NCBI GenBank assembly: GCA_902492205.1
Contig: CABUKU010000017.1
Coordinates: forward strand, 1-64,000
Origin: an uncultured Bacteroides sp.
GTDB lineage: Bacteria; Bacteroidota; Bacteroidia; Bacteroidales; Bacteroidaceae
Direction of reading: 5' to 3'
DNA: 64,000 nt
Shown in pieces: positions 1-6,908 of this stretch. The notes under the pieces were generated by a model. It had not been told where the DNA came from. It did no database searches and was given only the letters and a program-made list of their open reading frames with translations. How positions within the stretch are numbered: the first letter of the stretch is position 1; each line of letters opens with the position of its first letter. A program made the translations under genes and the position numbers.

Positions 1-7
1 TGGGAGA

Positions 8-15
8 CAAAGATA
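8..15 (-). promoter_or_regulatory. -7 promoter element for a gene left of the window
   Basis: Read on the minus strand this is TATCTTTG, an exact match to the Bacteroides TAnnTTTG element. It lies about 30 bp after the stop of the fucosidase gene and points out of the window, so it probably drives the next minus-strand gene. Confidence 0.5.
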
Positions 16-45
16 ACAATTTATAAATTTACACCTCAGGTTTAT

Positions 46-1734
46 TCATTGATCCATGATACCTTTATTATATTCGCTTTGGTCGGGCAGATAATGGAAA
101 GCTTTAACTGTTTGCTCCTCACCTAAATCAATAACCAGACTGTTACCTTGTATGAAAGTGCTTGTTTCATCTTTTCTGTCCATACATTTTTGAGCTTCGC
201 TTTCTTCTATATTTAATAAGGTGAACGGATAGCTTTCCAAAGCCTGACTTTTAACTGTATAATCGTCTGCTGTTTCTTCTGCATAATAGGCAGCTATGTT
301 GCTGATGCAAAGCGGACCTCTTGCACTGATAAAGTTAACACGTATCTTATCTGTTTGAATGGTTTTAAAACGAAGCAGACGTTTGTATCCTACTGTGGTA
401 GTCTCTTCATTCAGCTTTACCGGAAGCCATTCTCCATTTTGCTGGTATTCTACAATGAATGCTTGCACCCGTTGTCCCAGTGGAATATATTCTTGCAGCA
501 TCATTCGGTTAATCTTTTCAGCTTTGGGGAAAGTGAATTCAACAGTGGCAGATGTTACTCCGTCATTTGTCGCCCAATAAGTATCATAACTATCATCGGT
601 CATGGCTTTGGCAGAGAATTTACCGCCTCTTTCATCCGATACTTGGGGATTCATGCCTTCCAATAAGTTATTTGCCAGTTGCTTTTCAATCATTTGATGG
701 AAAGTAACCGCGTTGGTAGAGTCTGTTGGGTGTATCAGCCCGTCACGGTCGACAGGGAAATTGAGTAATAGGGTTGCATTATGCCCCACACTGCGATAAT
801 ACAGATCGACAAGCTGTTCGGGTGTTTTTACTTTATCATCTTCTTCCGGGTGATAGAACCAGCCCGGACGGATAGATACGTCACATTCTGCTGCCGTCCA
901 TTGGTTGCCGTCTGCATGTCCGTATTGCAGTTCTCTGTATTTGGGATAACCGGGATATACTTCTCCCGCTCTGAGGAAAGACCAGTTTGTTGCTCCGGCA
1001 AATCCGTTTTCATTGCCTACCCAGTGACAACCCGGACCGCCGTCTGAGAAAACAACCGCCTGAGGTTGCAGTTCGTCAATCATTTTGTAAGCACGCGGAT
1101 AGTCATAATAGGTTTTCCGGTCTATTGTGCGTATGTCTTTAGCTCCGCCATACCATCCGTCGCCACCGTTTGCTCCGTCAAACCAAATTTCGAATACATC
1201 CCCGTAATTGGTTAGTAGCTCATTTAGTTGTTTATAAAAGTATTCCACATATTCGGGGCTTCCATAGTTGGCTTGGTGTCTGTCCCACGGGGAAAGATAG
1301 ACGGCAAACTTGATTCCGTACTTCTTGCAAGCTTCCGATAATTCTCGTACTACATCCCCCTGTCCGTTCTTCCACGGAGATTGCTTCACGGAATAATCTG
1401 TAAATTCTGTAGGCCACAGACAAAAACCGTCGTGATGCTTTGCCGTGAGGATTACTCCTTTCATTCCGGCTGCAACGAAAGTCTTTACCCATTGCTCGCA
1501 ATCCAGCTTTGCGGGATTGAAGGTTTTAGGATCGGAGTCTCCATATCCCCATTCACGGTCATTGAATGTGTTGAGTCCGAAGTGTACGAAAGCGTAAGTT
1601 TCCATTTGCTGCCATGCTACTTGTTTGGGTTCGGGAATGGGTAATACGGCTTCGGGTGCTTTCACTGAAGTGCAGGAACTGATGAGTGATAGGGTTATGG
1701 CTGCTCCTGCAAGGAGTAGGTGGGTGGTTTTCAT
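46..1734 (-). CDS. alpha-L-fucosidase, GH29 lipoprotein, C-terminally truncated
   Basis: This 562-residue protein is an exported GH29 alpha-L-fucosidase that would release terminal fucose from host or plant glycans. The start is the Met at 1734, which opens a lipoprotein signal ending in a SSC lipobox; an upstream in-frame Met lacks this. The catalytic domain has the family segments HFGLNTFNDREWG, KHHDGFCLWPT and EIWFDGANG, whose Asp is the expected nucleophile. A discoidin-like (F5/8 C) domain follows at about residues 370-480. A second one begins near residue 500 but stops after LPDQSEYNKGIMDQ, roughly a third of the way in. Relatives I know of with this architecture run about 100 residues longer. 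The catalytic part is intact, so activity is plausible. Confidence 0.88.
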   Translation of the reverse strand: MKTTHLLLAGAAITLSLISSCTSVKAPEAVLPIPEPKQVAWQQMETYAFVHFGLNTFNDREWGYGDSDPKTFNPAKLDCEQWVKTFVAAGMKGVILTAKHHDGFCLWPTEFTDYSVKQSPWKNGQGDVVRELSEACKKYGIKFAVYLSPWDRHQANYGSPEYVEYFYKQLNELLTNYGDVFEIWFDGANGGDGWYGGAKDIRTIDRKTYYDYPRAYKMIDELQPQAVVFSDGGPGCHWVGNENGFAGATNWSFLRAGEVYPGYPKYRELQYGHADGNQWTAAECDVSIRPGWFYHPEEDDKVKTPEQLVDLYYRSVGHNATLLLNFPVDRDGLIHPTDSTNAVTFHQMIEKQLANNLLEGMNPQVSDERGGKFSAKAMTDDSYDTYWATNDGVTSATVEFTFPKAEKINRMMLQEYIPLGQRVQAFIVEYQQNGEWLPVKLNEETTTVGYKRLLRFKTIQTDKIRVNFISARGPLCISNIAAYYAEETADDYTVKSQALESYPFTLLNIEESEAQKCMDRKDETSTFIQGNSLVIDLGEEQTVKAFHYLPDQSEYNKGIMDQ

Positions 1735-1754
1735 AATACGGTATGTGTTTAAGC

Positions 1755-1790
1755 AAATAGAGATGTACCGTGAGTGGCACATCTCTATTT
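1755..1790 (-). terminator. hairpin terminator after recA
   Basis: A perfect 12-bp inverted repeat (aaatagagatgt / acatctctattt) with a 12-nt loop lies between the recA stop and the fucosidase start. It is AU-flanked on both sides. It probably ends the recA transcript. Confidence 0.6.
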
Positions 1791-1801
1791 TATTGGGTTA
1801 G

Positions 1802-2842
1802 TTACTTTTTGGTTTCTTTCAGTTTATCAAAGATCAGTTTTTCCAGTTCCTCTGCCAGTTCCGGGTTGTCGTTGATGCATTGTTTTGCTGCATCGCGCCC
1901 TTGTCCCAGTTTGGTATCGTTGTAGCTGTACCATGAACCGCTTTTCTTGATGATACCCATGTCTGCTCCCATGTCGATAATTTCTCCGGCACGGGAAATG
2001 CCTTCACCAAACATGATGTCGAATTCTGCTCTGCGGAATGGAGGTGCAACTTTGTTTTTCACCACTTTTACTTTGGTCAGCTTACCGATAACTTCTTCTC
2101 CGTCTTTAATAGGAGTGGTGCCGCGAATATCTATACGAACTGATGCATAGAACTTCAAAGCATTACCACCGGTTGTTGTTTCCGGGTTTCCAAACATCAC
2201 ACCGATCTTTTCACGCAATTGGTTGATGAAGATACAAGTGGTGTTTGTTTTGCTGATAGTACCTGTCAGCTTGCGCAATGCCTGTGACATTAAACGTGCC
2301 TGAAGTCCCATTTTCGAATCACCCATATCACCTTCAATTTCCGATTTCGGAGTCAAAGCTGCAACGGAGTCGATTACGATAATGTCGATAGCTGACGAAC
2401 GGATTAACTGGTCGGCAATTTCAAGTGCCTGTTCACCGTTGTCCGGCTGGGAGATCCAAAGGTTATCCACATCTACACCGAGCTTTGCAGCATAAAAACG
2501 GTCGAAAGCGTGCTCGGCATCAATGAATGCCGCTATACCCCCGTTCTTTTGTGCTTCGGCAATGGCATGGATAGCCAATGTTGTTTTACCGGAAGATTCC
2601 GGGCCATATATTTCAATTATTCTTCCTCTTGGATAACCGCCTACACCGAGTGCGGCGTTCAGTCCGATGGAACCCGAAGGAATTACTTCCACTTCCTGTA
2701 CGGTGTCGTCTCCAAGTTTCATGATAGAACCTTTACCGTAGTTCTTTTCTATCTTGTCCATTGCAGCTTGCAACGCTTTTAGCTTGTCGCCGTTTCCTGC
2801 TTTGGCATCGAAATTCAATTCGTCGTTTTCTTTTTTTGCCAT
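1802..2842 (-). CDS. recA: recombinase RecA
   Basis: RecA is the DNA-dependent ATPase for homologous recombination and SOS co-protease activity. The 346-residue protein has the usual length. The Walker A motif GPESSGKTT is at residues 80-88, the Walker B region is IDIIVIDSVAALTP, and the MAW-like block around GNALKFYASVRIDIR is intact. It is the last of three closely spaced minus-strand genes: the upstream peroxidase stop is 17 bp from its start. A hairpin follows it at 1755-1790. No LexA-type operator could be recognised upstream. Confidence 0.98.
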   Translation of the reverse strand: MAKKENDELNFDAKAGNGDKLKALQAAMDKIEKNYGKGSIMKLGDDTVQEVEVIPSGSIGLNAALGVGGYPRGRIIEIYGPESSGKTTLAIHAIAEAQKNGGIAAFIDAEHAFDRFYAAKLGVDVDNLWISQPDNGEQALEIADQLIRSSAIDIIVIDSVAALTPKSEIEGDMGDSKMGLQARLMSQALRKLTGTISKTNTTCIFINQLREKIGVMFGNPETTTGGNALKFYASVRIDIRGTTPIKDGEEVIGKLTKVKVVKNKVAPPFRRAEFDIMFGEGISRAGEIIDMGADMGIIKKSGSWYSYNDTKLGQGRDAAKQCINDNPELAEELEKLIFDKLKETKK

Positions 2843-2859
2843 ATTATAATAGTAATATT

Positions 2860-3306
2860 TTATAAAATCTGCTGAGCGTGTTCTTTAGTCTTTATTTCTT
2901 TGGGGGAAATGATACGCTCGATAATTCCCTCCTCGTTAATGATAAAAGTGGTGCGGAACGTTCCCATGTATTTACGTCCGTACATGCTTTTCTCTCCCCA
3001 CACTCCGAATTGTTCCACCAGCTTTTTGTCAGTATCTGCAATAAGGGTAAAAGGGAGTTGGTTCTTTTCGATAAATTTCCGGTGAGACTTCTCATCGTCT
3101 ACACTGACACCGATTATTTCATATCCGGCTTTGCGTAGTTCGGAATAATTGTCTCTCAGACTGCAAGCTTCGGCTGTGCAGCCCGATGTGTTGTCTTTCG
3201 GGTAGAAATACAATACAACCTTTCTGCCTTTATAGTCAGTCAGGCGGATTTCTTCGCCTTTCTCATTTCTGCCCAATATTTCGGGTGCTTTATCTCCTAC
3301 GTTCAC
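2860..3306 (-). CDS. bcp: thioredoxin-dependent thiol peroxidase (Bcp/PrxQ)
   Basis: A 148-residue peroxiredoxin of the Bcp/PrxQ type, which reduces hydrogen and alkyl peroxides in the cytoplasm. The peroxidatic Cys43 sits in DNTSGCTAEAC and the likely resolving Cys48 gives the CxxxxC arrangement of the atypical 2-Cys group. Later family blocks (LIADTDKKLVEQFGVWGEK and FIINEEG) are present. It lies directly upstream of recA in the same direction and about 100 bp downstream of the dehydrogenase gene, with a long inverted repeat in that gap. Confidence 0.95.
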   Translation of the reverse strand: MNVGDKAPEILGRNEKGEEIRLTDYKGRKVVLYFYPKDNTSGCTAEACSLRDNYSELRKAGYEIIGVSVDDEKSHRKFIEKNQLPFTLIADTDKKLVEQFGVWGEKSMYGRKYMGTFRTTFIINEEGIIERIISPKEIKTKEHAQQIL

Positions 3307-3309
3307 GTT

Positions 3310-3408
3310 ATTTAGTGATTAGTGTTTTAGTGATTAATGATTAGTGATTAGTGTTTTAATGATTAGCAGAATATTAATCACTAATCACTAAAACACTAAT
3401 CACTAAAT
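3310..3408. repeat. inverted repeat built from tagtgatt units
   Basis: The gap between the peroxidase and dehydrogenase genes is filled by repeats of a tagtgatt-like word. The right arm (3373-3408) is the reverse complement of the left arm (from 3310), exact over about 27 nt and then imperfect. Within the left arm the word recurs five or six times. It has no T-run, so it may be an attenuator, an RNA-stability element or simple slippage DNA rather than a classic terminator. Confidence 0.85.
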
Positions 3409-4602
3409 TTAAAGTTCCAAATCTCCGTCAATTACCTCATGCCAAGGCAAACCTTGTTTGTTAAGTTGTTCCATAAACGGATCCGGATTAAATTCTTCCA
3501 CGTTGTTCACGCCCGGACGTTTCCATTCTCCTTTGAGGAACATCATTGCACCGATCATTGCCGGAACTCCGGTAGTGTAGCTCACTGCCTGCATGCCTGT
3601 TTCTTTGTAAGCCTCTTGATGGCTGCAATTATTGTACACATAGTAAGTACGTTCTTTTCCGTCTTTCAAACCACGGATGCGGCAACCGATAGAAGTTTCA
3701 CCTTCATAGTTCTCGCCCAAGTCTTGCGGATTGGGAAGAACGGCTTTCAGGAATTGAAGCGGAACGATCTTTTGCCCGTTATACTCCACTTCGTCAATAC
3801 GTGCCATGCCGATATTTTGGATAACGCGCAGGTGAGTAAGATATTCCTGTCCGAAAGTCATCCAGAAACGTGCACGCTTGATTGTAGGGAAATGTTTTAC
3901 CAAAGATTCGAGTTCCTCGTGATACAATAAATAAGAATCACGAGCCCCGATATTCGGATAGCTCAGGTCTTTGTGGATTTCAAGCGGTTTGGTCGTTACC
4001 CATTTGCCATCTTCATAATAGCGTCCGTTCTGAGTAATTTCACGGATATTGATTTCCGGATTAAAGTTGGTTGCAAATGCTTTATGGTGATTACCTGCAT
4101 TACAGTCCACAATATCCAGATATTCCATTTCATCAAAATAATGCTTTGCTGCATAAGCAGTGTACACACCGCTTACTCCCGGATCGAATCCACAACCGAG
4201 AATTGCCGTCAGCCCTGCTTCTTTGAATCTTTCGTGGTAAGCCCATTGCCAACTGTATTCAAAGTGTGCCACATCTTTCGGCTCATAGTTGGCTGTATCC
4301 AGATAGTTGACACCTGCTTTGAGGCAGGCTTCCATGATAGTCAGGTCTTGATAGGGGAGCGCTACGTTAATTACGATTTCCGGCTTGAAGTCATTGAACA
4401 AAGCCACAAGTTCGTCCACATTGTCGGCATCCACCTGTGCGGTCTTTATGTTATTTCCGCCAATAGCTTTGGCTATCGCATCACATTTTGATTTTGTGCG
4501 GCTTGCCAGCATTATATCAGTAAATACATCGGCATTTTGTGCCACTTTGTGTGCTACAACGGTTCCTACACCGCCGGCACCAATAATTAAAACTCTACCC
4601 AT
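3409..4602 (-). CDS. carboxynorspermidine synthase / saccharopine dehydrogenase family protein
   Basis: A 397-residue NAD(P)-dependent dehydrogenase of the saccharopine dehydrogenase family. An N-terminal Rossmann motif GAGGVG is at residues 8-13 and a LGCGFDPGVSG block sits near residue 135. In Bacteroidales this family member is generally assigned as carboxynorspermidine (carboxyspermidine) synthase in polyamine synthesis; that role is inferred from family. It starts at 4602, about 30 bp after a good -7 element. It is first of the run leading through bcp to recA. Confidence 0.85.
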   Translation of the reverse strand: MGRVLIIGAGGVGTVVAHKVAQNADVFTDIMLASRTKSKCDAIAKAIGGNNIKTAQVDADNVDELVALFNDFKPEIVINVALPYQDLTIMEACLKAGVNYLDTANYEPKDVAHFEYSWQWAYHERFKEAGLTAILGCGFDPGVSGVYTAYAAKHYFDEMEYLDIVDCNAGNHHKAFATNFNPEINIREITQNGRYYEDGKWVTTKPLEIHKDLSYPNIGARDSYLLYHEELESLVKHFPTIKRARFWMTFGQEYLTHLRVIQNIGMARIDEVEYNGQKIVPLQFLKAVLPNPQDLGENYEGETSIGCRIRGLKDGKERTYYVYNNCSHQEAYKETGMQAVSYTTGVPAMIGAMMFLKGEWKRPGVNNVEEFNPDPFMEQLNKQGLPWHEVIDGDLEL

Positions 4603-4637
4603 TTAGTACAATTTAAATTGTTGATATTGATAACACG

Positions 4638-4645
4638 CAAAGATA
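4638..4645 (-). promoter_or_regulatory. -7 element of the dehydrogenase promoter
   Basis: On the minus strand this reads TATCTTTG and sits 35 bp before the dehydrogenase ATG. It lies in the upstream part of the open frame of the divergent RhuM-Doc gene, which argues that this gene starts further downstream. Confidence 0.6.
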
Positions 4646-4719
4646 AGGAAAAAAATGAGGTAAGGGGGAACGTGGAGAATAAAATACCTACATTTGCAGA
4701 ATTTAATTTAATAGAATCT

Positions 4720-5703
4720 ATGGACGGTAAAGGAAAGGTTGTTATTTATCAGTCAAAAGACGGGAGTACTTCTATCGATGTAAAATTGGAAAATGAAACG
4801 TTGTGGATAAATCGTCAACAAATGGCAGAATTATTTGACCGCGATATAAAAACAATTGGTAAACATATAAATAATGCGCTTAAAGAAGAGCTGAAAGGCG
4901 TTTCAACTGTCGCAAAATTTGCGACAGTTCAAAAAGAAGGTTCAAGAGAAGTATTACGTCAGGTAGAATATTACAATATAGAAATGATTACTTCCGTTGG
5001 ATACCGTGTTAAATCTCAACGCGGTACTCAATTCCGTATTTGGTCAAATAAGGTTTTGAAAGACTATTTAATTAAAGGATATGCTGTCAACCAACAAGCA
5101 ACAACCGAACAATTAGTTGATTTAAAGAATACCATAAAATTGCTTTCCAATGTTATCGAACATAAAGAGTTGACTTTGGGAGAGGCCAATGGCTTGTTGC
5201 AAGTCATTACTGACTATACTTATGGCTTAGATACATTAGATAAATATGATTACCAGCAGTTAGAAATTGAATCAACAACCAGCACTGATCAATTTCGGGC
5301 AACTTATGATAAAGCGATGGAAGCAATCCGTGTATTGCAAAAGAAGTTTGGTAGTGGCGGGCTGTTTGGTAATGAAAAAGACCAATCTTTTAAAAGTTCT
5401 ATTAATACTATTTATCAGACTTATGGCGGTGAGGAACTTTATCCGAGTATTGAAGAAAAAGCGGCCATGTTGTTTTATTTAGTTGTAAAGAACCATTCTT
5501 TCAGCGATGGAAATAAACGTATTGCAGCCTTTTTGTTTCTTTGGTTTTTAGAAAAGAATGGAATTTTATATAGGTCTGATGGTTCACGGTTAATTAGCAA
5601 TAACACATTGGTGGCACTTACCTTGATGATTGCCGAAAGTAGGACGGAAGAAAAAGACATAATGGTCAAAGTAGTGATTAACCTGATAAACAAGAACAAT
5701 TAG
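4720..5703 (+). CDS. RhuM-family protein fused to a Doc/Fic domain
   Basis: The first 120 or so residues match the RhuM virulence-protein family (VVIYQSKDGSTSIDVKLENETLWINRQQMAELFDRD, then VAKFATVQKEGSREV and YRVKSQRGTQFRIW). The C-terminal third is a Fic/Doc fold with the motif HSFSDGNKR at about residues 259-267. The DGNKR ending resembles Doc, a kinase of EF-Tu, more than the GNGR of AMPylating Fic proteins. The ATG at 4720 was chosen because RhuM proteins start near the VIYQ block and because the divergent promoter overlaps the upstream open frame; GTG at 4672 is an alternative. No obvious antitoxin gene is adjacent. It is an isolated plus-strand gene next to the conserved recA cluster, suggesting acquisition. 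Confidence 0.85.
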   Translation: MDGKGKVVIYQSKDGSTSIDVKLENETLWINRQQMAELFDRDIKTIGKHINNALKEELKGVSTVAKFATVQKEGSREVLRQVEYYNIEMITSVGYRVKSQRGTQFRIWSNKVLKDYLIKGYAVNQQATTEQLVDLKNTIKLLSNVIEHKELTLGEANGLLQVITDYTYGLDTLDKYDYQQLEIESTTSTDQFRATYDKAMEAIRVLQKKFGSGGLFGNEKDQSFKSSINTIYQTYGGEELYPSIEEKAAMLFYLVVKNHSFSDGNKRIAAFLFLWFLEKNGILYRSDGSRLISNNTLVALTLMIAESRTEEKDIMVKVVINLINKNN

Positions 5704-5737
5704 CATCCTTACATAAGTTTTTATTTCCCCCATTCAT

Positions 5738-6001
5738 CCCCTTCACCTTTCCCTGAAACCACTTATACCAAGCCGATACGGGGTGAAGGTGCATCCCGTT
5801 TACCGGTGACACTTCCTTGCCGTGCAAAAAATGGCTTACTATTCTTGTTTTCTCATACAGTTTATTCCCGTTCATAACCAGTAATTTCCTGAAACGACGG
5901 CACTAATTTAGTGTCCCACAACTGTGGTACGATCGTCCCACAATCATGAGACGATCGTCCCACATATATGAGACGAACGTCCCACAATTGTGGGACGCTG
6001 A
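5738..6001. repeat. hairpin plus 4 x 22-nt palindrome array, locus 1
   Basis: The left part is a hairpin with arms ccttcacc (5740-5747) and ggtgaagg (5782-5789); its loop carries ccctgaaaccactta (5751-5765). The right part (5914-6001) is four directly repeated 22-nt units starting at 5914, 5936, 5958 and 5980. Each begins gtcccaca, and the last is a perfect palindrome, cgtcccacaattgtgggacg. Three other loci in the window have the same design. A 65-codon minus-strand frame across 5678-5875 looks like a chance reading of this DNA. Confidence 0.85.
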
Positions 6002-6420
6002 AAATGAACCGTTATTTTGAGAAATGTAGCCTTATGAAACGCAGAATCAATGCTTATCGGTTAACATTCAAAATGCCCGATTCTTTATCGCTGTTGTTGG
6101 TTCGCTTGTTGGCGGACTTGTAGCTCTTGCCGAACTGTCCCAGCAGGCCGAACTCTTTGTAGTTCAGCATCGTTAATATATAATAGATTTCTTATGGTAT
6201 AAGCTGATTTGCATAATTCCCAATCGGTTATTGATAAGGAAACACGAATTTATGTTTTTTTATTTAATTGTGAAAGGTTGATTTAGTTAAAACAGTTGCC
6301 GTCACCACAACTTCATCCTTGCCTTCACCCTCTATCGCTTTATGGCAGCCTGTTTTGTGGAAGGGTGAAAGGGGTGAAGCCATAATTGTTAACTTAAGAT
6401 TATCTTCCATATTCCCGTCA
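6002..6420. other. non-coding DNA with a hairpin and a possible gene remnant
   Basis: No convincing gene lies here. A 38-codon minus-strand frame (6054-6170, starting MLNYKEFGLLGQFGKSYKSA) has a non-repetitive composition and may be a remnant, but an overlapping 39-codon frame on the other strand is equally open. A second hairpin has arms at 6311-6331 and 6362-6379, made of cttcaccc-type sequence like that at 5740. Confidence 0.5.
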
Positions 6421-6532
6421 TTATTGAGGAGGGGTTAGGGGTGGTGGTAGGCAAGAATACCTTATAGTCATCATTCCCGAATAGGAATTCGTTATCTACC
6501 ACCACCCCCTGCCCCTCCTCAATAAGGAGGGG
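6421..6532. repeat. dispersed hairpin element, copy A
   Basis: The left end (ttattgaggagggg, then ggggtggtggtag) is the reverse complement of the right end (ctaccaccacccc, then cccctcctcaataa). It forms a stem of more than 30 bp around a loop of about 45 nt. A second copy in the same orientation lies at 54645-54764. Translated, it gives the spurious peptides PTTTPNPSS and SPLLIEEGQGVVVDN, so frames crossing it should not be annotated. Confidence 0.88.
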
Positions 6533-6645
6533 AGACGTTAAGCGGAATGCTTCCGCCCGATGCCACAAAGTTGGTGTATTCGGGCAATTCAATTCGCCCC
6601 TACTTAATAAATTAAAATATGGGGAACAACTCTATCTTTATTTTG

Positions 6646-6676
6646 TTGCGATTCTAAAATGGATAGTGTATCTTTG
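6646..6676 (+). promoter_or_regulatory. promoter of the structured leader and HTH gene
   Basis: A TTG at 6646-6648 and TATCTTTG at 6669-6676 are separated by 20 bp, which fits the Bacteroides consensus well. Transcription would begin near 6683, giving a leader of about 225 nt before the gene at 6909. Confidence 0.7.
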
Positions 6677-6682
6677 CAAAAG

Positions 6683-6868
6683 AAAATGAGGCACAATTTA
6701 TGTGTGCTTTAATATATGATCCGTCGTTGAGTTAAAGTGTGGCAACTGATAAACTCAGTACAAGTGACGGGTTGGCTCTATCTATGAAATAGGTACGGGC
6801 TGGCCTGTATTTGTACTGGTTGCCACACACCATACTCAGCACGGGCTTGTCCCGTACTTTCTTTTTGG
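6683..6868 (+). ncRNA. candidate structured leader RNA or small RNA with terminator
   Basis: The arms gtgtggcaac (6737-6746) and gttgccacac (6819-6828) pair perfectly. Directly inside, cagtacaa (6756-6763) pairs with ttgtactg (6811-6818), leaving a one-sided 9-nt bulge. A small hairpin acggg-cttgt-cccgt (6841-6855) followed by actttcttttt looks like an intrinsic terminator. Alternative pairings exist: gtacggg (6793-6799) with cccgtac (6851-6857), and ccgtac with gtacgg across the T-run. This could be a cis-acting attenuator for the gene at 6909 or a free small RNA of about 185 nt. I do not recognise the family. Confidence 0.5.
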
Positions 6869-6908
6869 GGTACGGAATAAGAATTTAAAAACCTTATTCT
6901 ATAGTGAC

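Noticed and set aside
4618..4719. Extended start of the RhuM-Doc gene at 4618
   Set aside because: The divergent dehydrogenase promoter lies in this stretch, and RhuM proteins begin near the VIYQ block.
5914..6001. CRISPR array
   Set aside because: Units are directly adjacent 22-nt palindromes with no spacers, and no cas genes are present. The same applies to the other three arrays.
6054..6170. A 38-codon minus-strand frame starting MLNYKEFGLLGQFGKSYKSA
   Set aside because: It could be a gene remnant, but a 39-codon frame on the other strand is equally open, and no promoter or homologue is recognised, so it is only noted within the intergenic entry.
6389..6592. A 67-codon minus-strand frame containing SPLLIEEGQGVVVDN and PTTTPNPSS
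   Set aside because: It translates the dispersed hairpin element, not a gene.
6683..6868. 6S RNA or signal-recognition-particle RNA
   Set aside because: The length fits 6S RNA, but the hallmark central bubble and closing stem are not evident, and no SRP tetraloop motif is present, so no family is assigned.
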